Assembly: GCF_000003815.2 (NCBI RefSeq)
Contig: NC_049993.1
Coordinates: 14,017,333 to 14,081,332, forward strand
From: Branchiostoma floridae
Taxonomy: Eukaryota; Chordata; Leptocardii; Amphioxiformes; Branchiostomatidae
Length of the DNA: 64,000 bases
Direction of reading: 5' to 3'
Below, in pieces: positions 32,246 through 41,900 of the stretch; the stretch's first letter is position 1; each line of letters begins with the position of its first letter. The notes under the pieces are model-generated. The model had not been told where the DNA came from and did no database searches. It saw nothing but the letters and a program-made list of their open reading frames with translations. A program made the translations under genes and the position numbers.

Positions 32246-35200
32246 ATGTGTCTAAGAACTGGAAAGAGATATGCAGCCATATTGCTGATCTTGGTATCTG
32301 GCTGTGCAGCTTTTGAAGAAGTTTCTTCTCAATGTAAGAGAGCTTCGGCGCCGTCATGTATACCTTTCAAAGACAGGAAAGAATATTCCAACCTAGTTTT
32401 ATGCGTGATCTGTACAGTTTTCAACGGTAGTGCTGCCCCTAAATATCCCTTTCATCTTGTTGAACGACACGGAAACTCTGTGGACCTGGCAATAAGAGGA
32501 CACCAATTTGGCGTTCTCTCGGCTACAAAACTAGCACCACTTGATCATTCCGCAGTTAGAGCTTTGATGTTGATTGACTGTAATATCACAGATGTGCAAA
32601 ACGGCACCCTCATGGGGTTCACTCGTTTGTCCTGGCTGTTCTTAGATTTTAACAGGTTAACACACATCAAGCAGACCTGGTTCGCTGGCCTAAAATATCT
32701 CAAAACCCTGATGTTGTCCAACAACCTAATCAGGCAGATAGATCCAGGAAGTTTCAAGCACCTAGGTTGTCTTTATCTTTTGAACCTGGAAAACAACTTG
32801 TTGCAGGCTGTAGATCTTTCCTGGTTTATTGGATCGACCAGGCTGAGGCGCATGTACTTGGGGTCCAATAAGATACAAAGAATCATTTCAAGTACATTTC
32901 AGAACTTTCAGGAGTTGATGTATCTTGATCTGCGTGAAAACGACGTATCTCAACTGGACGAGAAAGTGTTCAGGGTTTTGCCGAAACTGTCAAAACTGAA
33001 TATCAGCAGGTTGTCTGTCCCTGACGATGTCATACCACGACGAATAATGTGGAGCCTAGAACTCTCCATTGATGCCTCGTTAAAGAGTTGGACAGCAGTT
33101 GTTGCGGTGCCCAAATTCAACTTCTGTTTGGAGTACATTTCACAGATGAATGTGTTTTCCGTTGCATGGGTGTTTAATCTATCAGATACTTTGGGTCACA
33201 CCCGAACATCAGACACCGTTTTCTGTCCATTTACTAGTAGTCGTAAGGTTCGCCGGTCAGCTGTTGTTGTCATTGCAACTGATGGCTCTCCAGTAGATAG
33301 ACTCGACATGCTGGGTCAGTGCAGGCAGGTTTGGGGACACGGCACGGGCATTACAGTGCCATTGGTGGGTAACTCGGTCTTTCACCTGGTATCCACAAAC
33401 ACCCAGGACACACACAATAGGGCAAATGTTGCCTTAGTATCTCGGCCAAAGCAAACTACACAAACAAATGACACACACGACGCGACACTGAATGTATCCT
33501 GCATTCTGGTCAGCAAAGACAAGCACACGGAGTTGTTCTTCACAGCCCCCAGGGTTCAAACTCAACCCCACATGACAAGCACTGCCCACAAAACAGACGT
33601 AGCCGACGGCCTGACAATCTTCTCTGCTACTACAGATGCATTGTACAGTACATCTTCTGGAGCAAGCGACCAGTCTTTAGCACCTCCAGTGCAAGACAAT
33701 ATGCTTATTCATGTTCCAATATCACTTGTTGTTCCTGCAATAGTGGTCCTGATCTTGTCAGCCCTTGCATATAGAGCACTTAAGATAAAGATGCTGCAAA
33801 AAAGTCACACAGGCCCGGCTATTGGTTTTCCTGCTTTGCGTAGGTCAGCTTCTCTACCTGTCGTCACAAGATGCACAAACAGGACAGTCGAGGAAGATAC
33901 AGCCTCCTGTAAGTCATTGCCCGCTGTCCTCCTCTTCAACGATCCATCTTATAGTGAGATCCCTGATAATGTAGCTGCTGCTCAGCGGCCTCTACCCGCT
34001 ATTCCACAGACCTACTCAGTCTTTCCAGATGCCGCAGCTGCTGATGAGCAACCTCTAGATCTGTCTGTCCAACCACACACTATCCTAGATGATGATGATA
34101 TGGGACCCATTCCCTTCTATGCTGCTGCTGCAGACATGTCACTTGGTACAGATACTGCATATGGTGTTGGTAGTGAAGGTAACCAAGCAATTTGTAGTCG
34201 TCACTCTATGGCTGCCAGAAAAACTGCTGTGTATAACTCCGTTATTGACACAAGAGACCATCACACTTCTCTATTCGGGAAAGCACCAAATATCGACCCA
34301 CAGCAAAGCAAGGAAGCACAAGGACTGAAAAGGATCCTTAGCATCCCTCGATACTTTACTGTACCTAAGGCATTATTGCCAAGGGAAATCCCTGGGAAGG
34401 GACCTCATGACACAACACGACGTGCATCTCTACCCTTCACACCACAGAACACCTTTTGGCCATGTGAGATCCCACGGGAGGGATCCCGTAACACACCACG
34501 ACGTGTATCTTTGCCCCTTACCTTACCCAATACCTACTGGCCATGTGAGGTCACAGGAGAGGGGGGCACTGGTAGTAATAATCAGCATGCGTCGCTCACC
34601 AATCCGCCAAACTCCTGGCCATGTGCGCTCCCATCCAAGGGAACAATAAACATGCCACGGCATACGTCCCTTTCCGAACTACCCAACACCTACTGGCCAT
34701 GGGAATTCCGAGAGAAGGGAACCCGTAACACACCACGGCGTGCGCCCCTCCCCCTCACGCTGCCTAACACCTACTGGCCATGGGAGATCCCAGAGAAGGA
34801 AACCCGTAACACACCAAGGCGTAAGTCCCTTTCCATCGTCACCCTACCTAACACCTACTGGCCATGGGAGATCCAAGAGAAGGAAACCCGTAACACACCA
34901 AGGCGTAAGTCCCTTCCCCCTGTTACACTACCTAACACCTACTGGCCATGGGAGATCCCAGAGAAGGAAACCCGTAACACACCAAGGCGTAAGTCCCTTT
35001 CCATCGTCACCCTACCTAACACCTACTGGCCATGGGAGATCCAAGAGAAGGAAACCCGTAACACACCAAGGCGTAAGTCCCTTCCCCCTGTTACACTACC
35101 TAACACTTACTGGCCATGGGAGATCCCAGAGAAGGAAACCCTTAACACAAGGCGTAAGTCCCTTCCCATCGTTACACTACCTAACACTTACTGGCCATGG

Positions 35201-35920
35201 GAAATCCCAGAGAAGGGATCCCGTAACACACCAAGGCGTAAGTCCCTTCCCCCTGTCACCATACCTAACACCTACTGGCCATGGGAGATCCCAGAGAACG
35301 AAACACGTAACACACCAAGGCGTACGTCCCTTCCCATCGTCACCCTACCAAACACCTACTGGCCATGGGAAATCCCAGAGAAGGGAACCTATGACACAAC
35401 ACAACGTGCGTCCCTCTCCAAACTACCGAACACCTACTGGTCATGGGAGATCCCAGTGAAGGAAACCCGTAACACACCACGGCGTGCGCCCCTCCCCCTC
35501 ACGCTGCCTAACACCTACTGGCCATGGGAGATCACAGAGAAGGAAACCCTTAACACAACAAGGCGTAAGTCCCTTCCCATCGCCACCCTACCTAACACTT
35601 ACTGGCCATGGGAGATCCCAGTGAAGGGAACCCGTAACACACTAAAGCGTGAGTCACTTTCCCTTGTCACACCACCTAACACCTACTGGCCATGGGAGAT
35701 CTCAGAGAAGGAAATCCGTAACACACCAAGGCGTGAGTCCCTTCCCATCGTTACCCTACCAAACACTTACTGGCCATGGGAGATCACAGAGAACTCCCGT
35801 GACACACCACGACGTGCGTCCCTCTCCGAACTACCGAACACCTACTGGCCATGGGAGATCCTAGGTGAGGGAACAAGTGACAAATCACAGCGTGCGTCCC
35901 TCTCTATCCCCAAAATGTAA
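32246..35920 (+). CDS. LRR transmembrane protein, cluster gene 4 (1,224 aa, longest array)
   Basis: Intact single-exon paralogue, very close to gene 3 through ectodomain, membrane helix (about 489-511) and motif region (RSASLP 533-538, DPSYSEIPD, RPLPAIP, YSVFPD; the third YxxI is lost where gene 3 has TYCHIPD). Signal peptide, Cys cap, about six LRRs and juxtamembrane region are as in gene 3. The C-terminal array is much longer: about four degenerate WPC-type units and 15 canonical WPW-type ones, many with RRKSLPPV or RRKSLSIV. A 168-bp two-unit block is repeated almost exactly. Start offset from gene 3 is 4,001 bp. AATAAA (35922-35927) begins one base after the stop. No stop or frameshift is seen, so it is presumably functional. 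Confidence 0.9.
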   Translation: MCLRTGKRYAAILLILVSGCAAFEEVSSQCKRASAPSCIPFKDRKEYSNLVLCVICTVFNGSAAPKYPFHLVERHGNSVDLAIRGHQFGVLSATKLAPLDHSAVRALMLIDCNITDVQNGTLMGFTRLSWLFLDFNRLTHIKQTWFAGLKYLKTLMLSNNLIRQIDPGSFKHLGCLYLLNLENNLLQAVDLSWFIGSTRLRRMYLGSNKIQRIISSTFQNFQELMYLDLRENDVSQLDEKVFRVLPKLSKLNISRLSVPDDVIPRRIMWSLELSIDASLKSWTAVVAVPKFNFCLEYISQMNVFSVAWVFNLSDTLGHTRTSDTVFCPFTSSRKVRRSAVVVIATDGSPVDRLDMLGQCRQVWGHGTGITVPLVGNSVFHLVSTNTQDTHNRANVALVSRPKQTTQTNDTHDATLNVSCILVSKDKHTELFFTAPRVQTQPHMTSTAHKTDVADGLTIFSATTDALYSTSSGASDQSLAPPVQDNMLIHVPISLVVPAIVVLILSALAYRALKIKMLQKSHTGPAIGFPALRRSASLPVVTRCTNRTVEEDTASCKSLPAVLLFNDPSYSEIPDNVAAAQRPLPAIPQTYSVFPDAAAADEQPLDLSVQPHTILDDDDMGPIPFYAAAADMSLGTDTAYGVGSEGNQAICSRHSMAARKTAVYNSVIDTRDHHTSLFGKAPNIDPQQSKEAQGLKRILSIPRYFTVPKALLPREIPGKGPHDTTRRASLPFTPQNTFWPCEIPREGSRNTPRRVSLPLTLPNTYWPCEVTGEGGTGSNNQHASLTNPPNSWPCALPSKGTINMPRHTSLSELPNTYWPWEFREKGTRNTPRRAPLPLTLPNTYWPWEIPEKETRNTPRRKSLSIVTLPNTYWPWEIQEKETRNTPRRKSLPPVTLPNTYWPWEIPEKETRNTPRRKSLSIVTLPNTYWPWEIQEKETRNTPRRKSLPPVTLPNTYWPWEIPEKETLNTRRKSLPIVTLPNTYWPWEIPEKGSRNTPRRKSLPPVTIPNTYWPWEIPENETRNTPRRTSLPIVTLPNTYWPWEIPEKGTYDTTQRASLSKLPNTYWSWEIPVKETRNTPRRAPLPLTLPNTYWPWEITEKETLNTTRRKSLPIATLPNTYWPWEIPVKGTRNTLKRESLSLVTPPNTYWPWEISEKEIRNTPRRESLPIVTLPNTYWPWEITENSRDTPRRASLSELPNTYWPWEILGEGTSDKSQRASLSIPKM
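34380..35915 (+). repeat. Coding minisatellite of LRR gene 4 (about 19 units)
   Basis: In-frame 75-84 bp units encoding LPNTYWPWEIP, EKETRNTPRRKSLP and PVT or IVT. A 168-bp dimer (WEIPEKE...RRKSLSIVT plus WEIQEKE...RRKSLPPVT) occurs twice in a row from about 34799 to 35134 with almost no differences, indicating a recent unequal exchange. Confidence 0.88.
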
Positions 35921-37940
35921 CAATAAAAATGGCTATTGACAGGATAATCCTATCAACAGTGGAAAAAATTCCACTGTTGACCGGATGATCATGTCAACAT
36001 TGCATATATTTCCAAGGTTAAGGTCACAATAATTAAAATCTTTAATGCCTGAGACTACTGCTCCCCTTAATCGTCAACCGTTTTATACCTGTCAATCGCG
36101 TCAGGCAAAACTTTTTGAAATGTCGTGTCATTAGGATTTAAGTACAGATGAGTTTGGCAACATATTAATAATATCTTGAAGCATGCAATAGGCTAATCTC
36201 CAAGCAGATCTTCCAGTAGAAAAATTGTTGTGTCGGTCAGAAAACATATAACAGATTACACTCTGTGACAGTGCTACTTTAAGCTTAACCTGACGCTAAA
36301 AGTAAAAGTTGTTATTTGTTGGTGTTGTCCTGAGTGCTGAATTGACGACTGTTGTGTACCCACATCCTCTCTGTTGGAAGTTGATGCTTGAAAGGATTAT
36401 GTTCTGATGAAAACCTTTGATGTTTCATTACTTAAGGCCACAGCAAGAAATCTAATTGATGACAACATATCCAAACTAAAAATCTAAAGTGAAAGCACAA
36501 AGTTGCCAAATCTTTAAGATAGAGACCATAAACGTTGTGACAGGGATCATGCTAGTAGACAAAACATGGTATCACAGCCAAGAAGTCTTTTATTCATGTA
36601 TCAAAGAAGTGCAGAAAGTATCGAAAGTGTGATAGGCTGGTATGACTTACCAATTAAGCTGGTAGCTACATACAAGGCTAAATTTCATGACCGACATGAC
36701 ACTTTTTCTACTGGAAGATCTGCTTGGAGATTAGCCTATTAAATTACATGCTTCAAAATATTATCAATTTGTTGTCAGACTCATCTGCACTTAAGAGCTT
36801 AATTTACAAGGAATTTCAAAAGTTTTTATGCCTGAAGCAATTACCGGGTCAACTGGCCATGGACCCTATTTTGGCTCACATAAAGATTTCGCCACAGGAA
36901 GATTTGCTTCGAGATTAGCAATTGTCACCCTATATGTCGCTTTGACAGAAGTCATGTTGGATACTTGTGAGACAAGATACTTTGATACACATCACATAGT
37001 TTTATATCAGATTCATGTGACAAATGGAAACAAATTCAGAAAGAAACACCTTCAGTCAAGTAATTCATTCTATGTTGTACTTTATAATCATTGAAAATGC
37101 ATGATGAGAAACAAAGAAAAGATAGTGACATGGAACCTAAGTTGTGAGGCAAGAAAATTTCCATGTTCTATGCGTTCACAATACATGGTGCTTCAACTTG
37201 TTTAACAGTAAGCTCAACATGGGTCAACAGATATTACATTCAGAAAACTTAAAATACTATAATTGCAGCTGATGCATATCAGCCTTTTTCATACAACTAA
37301 ACTACCTACATGTACAATGTGTCAATAGAAATCAATTGCCATAAAGATACAGTACACTTCCAGCAGATATATGACATACTCATACTCTTAACCTTCCACA
37401 TATTTTTCTGCTGTATGTATATCTCTGTCACACATGTTTTGCACATTGTCTCTACATTCTATGAAATATCAGAACCAGGGCTCTCTCAAGCATCAGTCCA
37501 TCTATACTAGGAAAAACTTAAATGAGGAATGGACACAAATTTCAATAGCTTTGTTTCCCTTCATAAACATTTTTATTAGGGTACCAACAGTGTCACAAAC
37601 TATTTGCAAGATCATGGCATTGTATGCAATGTTCCCCTCAAAATGCAGAAAAAGGTCTTTTAGATGGTAACAAACTTCAAAATGTACAGAAGCATATCCC
37701 TACTTTCTTGCATGTTCCATGATACAGAACTTTGCTCAGACAAGGTGCGAAGTTGGGCAGAGAGAGCCCTGTCCAGTACTCTCACATCTCTAAGACTAAT
37801 ACATGTACAAGACATGTGCATCTAGAATGCTCAAATACCAAGTTTATTCTGCTACCAAAAAGAGCGTGTTGGCACCATCCTCTGGATCCGTACCCATTCA
37901 GCATATATTCTATGCTATGTACATGAACATGTCATCTGGT
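35921..37940. other. Gene 4 3' flank; no gene recognised
   Basis: Contains AATAAA at 35922 and an inverted pair of about 150-bp arms at 36103-36245 and 36702-36845. AT-rich unique-looking sequence follows to the hAT-like element at 37941. The open frames here are short and unconvincing. Confidence 0.5.
36103..36845. mobile_element. Element with about 150-bp inverted arms
   Basis: Left arm 36103-36245 and right arm 36702-36845 are reverse complements along GGCTAATCTCCAAGCAGATC, TTCCAGTAGAAAAA, the ATATCTTGAAGCATG type blocks and CAGATGAGT. They enclose about 455 bp. A lone left arm is at about 31545-31695. No transposase was seen. It resembles a non-autonomous foldback transposon, with its precise edges undefined. 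Confidence 0.6.
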
Positions 37941-38364
37941 TAGGAGTGGGTACCGGAATGTACTGGTACAAAACAGTTTTTTTCTTGTTGGACCAGTCCA
38001 GGAAAACTGGACCGGATTTTGGTCCAGTTAGAAAATGAACAGATTTTACCGGCAGGATTGTTACGTTTTGGGGCTTATAACAGGAGCGAAGCAGAGGAGA
38101 GTTGATAGTCATTTTTACCAAGTTTATACAGTCAAACCTGGTCTAAAACAGAGGCAGTAAGTGTTGTTTACATGAAGATAGGATCTTAAAAAGCCAGTGG
38201 ATGTCGAATACTCTTTCAAACAGAATCCTTTGTAGCAAAAGGGACCATCAATTTGAGTTTTGCCCAATGATAATTACATGTAGGTTCAGATCCGGACATG
38301 GACCTGATCCTCTGGACTTGGACCAAAACTGTACCTAAATTTTCTGTACTGGTACCCAACAAGA
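37941..38364. mobile_element. hAT-like non-autonomous element, copy 1 (424 bp, TSD CATCTGGT)
   Basis: Flanked by the 8-bp direct repeat CATCTGGT (37933-37940 and 38365-38372). It starts TAGGAGTGGGTACCGG and ends TCTGTACTGGTACCCAACAAGA, the mirror of the start with the outermost bases diverged. Inside, it is rich in GGTCCAG and CTGGACC. An eight-base target duplication is typical of hAT transposons. Confidence 0.8.
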
Positions 38365-38560
38365 CATCTGGTAGTAAGATCTTTTTGATACTATAGGAAT
38401 AGTACTTTTCCAAAGGGTATCTTGCTATAGTGCAACAGAGGAATTTAAATTTATAGAGATAATTCTTTAGGCTTTCTGCACATTTTGCAAGACCTTTGGA
38501 ATCAATCTTTTATATTACAATATGGATCAACACTGAATATTCATTGTTGAGGTAATACTA

Positions 38561-38908
38561 AAGCTAAGGGCACAGCCCACCGAACATGCAACTGTGTGGT
38601 GTCTACGTGCCAAAACGTGGGCAATTGTTTGGGATCCGCAAGTGGTAAGTAAGTTGTAAGCACATACAACGAAACTCACCATTTGTGCAACAAATGATGC
38701 ACGCAACTGGCTCACAGCCAGGCGTGGCATGCAGACCACATACTTACGTATTACACCTTGCTCAACTGTGCGAGCGACATACATCGAGACATACTCCCTC
38801 CCTGCTCTGGCCATTCCTTCCCCACATTTTCAGAAAAAACGTGGCGGATGTGACATCCCACAAAAACGTATGGACAAAAAGCATGTACAGCGGGTTATGC
38901 CCTTAGCT
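38561..38908. mobile_element. Inverted-repeat element with AGCTAAGGGCA ends
   Basis: It starts AAGCTAAGGGCACAGCCCAC and ends GGGTTATGCCCTTAGCTT. The ends pair as AAGCTAAGGGCA...GCCC. The interior has no coding capacity. It lies just downstream of the GET3 stop, in the 3' flank of that gene. Confidence 0.5.
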
Positions 38909-38929
38909 TAAATGTGACTCGTGCCTGGC

Positions 38930-41900
38930 CTACAGCGGTTGTCCTGCGTGGTACGGCTCCAGGATATGTTTTGAGAAATGCTTCACCTTCTCTATCCCCC
39001 GTACCTCATGGTTTAGCAGTGGCAGCTTCGTAATGTGGAAGTCTTCATACAAGTCTTCAATCTGTGGCACCAAAGAAATAATCAGTAGAAGCTAATAAGA
39101 GGGTATAAAATTGATTGACGAATTCAAAACCACACAAACTGCTACCATCAAAGTATGACATTGCGTACGACCATAAAACTTGTTGAGACGGCATTTCTGA
39201 AACCTGGAAGAACAGGAATTTGCTTACAATTTCCACCTTTGACTGATTTATGACAAATACAATGGAGGTGCAAAATAGTACATCTTTTGCAAGTGAGGAG
39301 GGGGAATAGCAAACAAAATTGTACAGAAATGTCCGGAAACATACAGTGTATGTCAGCAGACACTGGGCAGACGTAAATACTCGCAAAACGCTGGGATCAG
39401 TGCTACTGGTCATGTACGAGGCTAGACTATTGAATTCTCAGGAGCAACTCAGAGTTTGAGTAACATGGATACCAGGCTGTGGCAAGCCTAGATCAGGTTC
39501 TGAAAAGTCAAAATTTAGGTAATGGAACAGGAGGCTCACCTGGTCGAGATATTTACACTGCATCTTGTACCTGGCGGCACACATTCTGCAGGGCTGGTCC
39601 TCTTGTGTGGGGAATAGCAGCTGGTTCACCACGATGTTGTGGGTGTCGATGTTACACTTGGTCAGCTCTTGAACCAGTCTCTCCGTCTCGTACAACGACA
39701 AGAACTCTGCGATGCACACGCAGACGAATGTCGTCTGGTCCTAGAGAATGGATAGAAATGGCTGTAGTCATTTTCTTGGTCCTTGCAAATTGCACATCTA
39801 ATTCCACAGAGGTCAATATGAACACAGAGGGCCTTCTTCTTCCGGTTGAAGCGACCACAATCATCTCGTTGATTATTCTGTCGCTTATGGGTGGTCAAGG
39901 GTCGAGGCCACCAGCCAAGGTTTTAGGTTGTCACATACGCTCGGAAACCATTGACACAAACGTGTCAATGGTAGAGGCTTCCACAGCCACTTGTGGTAGC
40001 AGGTTCCAATCACTTATAGTGCGCGGCAAGAAAGAGGCCTTACGGTACAATGTCTTACAGACAGGTCGAACCAACTGCCTGTCATGAGAACGTCTCGCTC
40101 GGGTTGGGGCGGGTTGTAGTTTTCCTCTCAACCCTTCTGTGTGGACAATGTTATGTTTTATTTTGTAAAGCATGGTAAGGCGGGCAGACTTCCTTCTGGC
40201 CTGTAGACTGTTCCATTGCAGATCTTCTAACATTGTAGTTGGACTGGAGGTGCGGCGGAGGAGGGCTGAGAGGAAAGTTTGACTATTATTGCCTTGCATT
40301 CACTAACTGATTCTGTTTGGAGTCTCCAAGCACATCTATCAGTGGCACAGCAGTATCCAATGGGCCAACCAATTTCTACTAGGCCATTGAATACTGGTTG
40401 GCCCTTTGGATACAGAGATTATCTGAGTGAACCAAGATACTGTTCTTATGTTGCTCTAATTCTGCACTATTTGTTTTTACATTTTGAGAAACAAACGAAA
40501 TTGCCATGGCCTACAATGTATGCAGTCAGCATGAAGAACGAAAAAGCATGTAGAATATCAGACTTTTTGATAATCTATAATGCTTTAGTCTTTCTTGAAT
40601 TCTGTTCAGTATTTTTCATCATTTTTATAATATCAATATTGCTTGGCTTGACTTTACAATCCAAGCACTGAGTGTGCCACCTTCTATATATGACGATCAG
40701 TGATAAAAAAAGGAATCAACTAATTCACCTCAATATATTGATTATGCAGTTTAAAACCTTCTTTAGTCAGGTGTCACACACTCAGCACCTCAAAAAATCA
40801 AACACTATAAAAGCAAACTTTCCAAAATTTTTTTACCAAAACCATGAACAAAGAACAAAATAAAACAGGTTTGGCATTAACGCTAACAAGTATGAAACAA
40901 GGCATATACCATGAGGCCTTATGTAGACAACAAATTGTAATCTTCAATTACTCAATAAAATTGGTCTGGGCATGAACGTTGTTTTAAAATTGATTCAATC
41001 TTTCTTTCAGCACACTAATCAGACTCAATATGTCTAGAGCTTTCTGGACCTTCAGTTTTGTGTCCTTGGTATACGATTACACTCGCAAAGCAATTTAACA
41101 AGATGGATTAAGAAAATTTTTTTCCAGACAAATCTGATCTTTTTGGGGGGGGGGGGCAGACTAATCCTCATGATTGTATGAAAGATATTCAAAAGTTGCA
41201 TCACTGTGAATGGAAAAATAGCAGTAAAACTGAATGCAAAAACATTAAAGTGCAGAAAATTCATTATTTACATTTACATTTTTGTCCTTTTTGACATGTT
41301 TATCTGGCCTATTGAGCAAAGTAATTTTTCATATTGCACTTAAATTGTAAGCAGTTTCACTTTCTTTCATGTTAGGCCTGTATCAATTTTACAATAATCA
41401 CTTGAATCCAAATTTCCTTGGAATACTTTATCCGTTATTTGTATGATGCACTATGAGTGACTCTTTTTGATAAAGATGCAATCAAAAATAAGATGGAAAT
41501 TAGAGCAAAAATCATATAGTGACATAAAGACAGAAGATGGGCCCCTATGAGGGCCAATATACATTAAAGTGTATATAACCCTCATCGGGCATAGTGTCCA
41601 GAGGTTCTTCTGTTTCTGTAGGGCAACTTTACTGGAGGGTGACTAGTAGTAGACATGATGGCAATTTAAAGTCTTCAGTTCTTAAGTTGTCCAGCTAAGA
41701 CCAAAAAGGCAAGACTGTACAACTGCAAATCAACCAACAGGAGAGTAAAGTCTTTTCTAAAGTATCCTTGTTCTGATGAAATGCTGTCTTTTGAAGCTAT
41801 GAAGTCACCTCAGGACTGACTATTGCAATCGGTCAGATTCTCCAAAGGCCCAAAACCACAGGAGTATCTGATCCATTTAAAAAAGATTCATAAAAAAGAA

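Noticed and set aside
34740-35459. 239-codon plus-strand open frame inside gene 4
   Set aside because: It is the shifted frame of a stop-poor tandem repeat and lacks its own start context; noted only as a curiosity.
19192-35920. Toll-like receptor identity for the LRR genes
   Set aside because: Ectodomain LRRs and a single helix fit, but no TIR domain exists in any tail.
39479-40087. 202-codon plus-strand frame over a GET3 exon
   Set aside because: It is antisense to the GET3 CRMC exon and the LINE tail, and has no domain.
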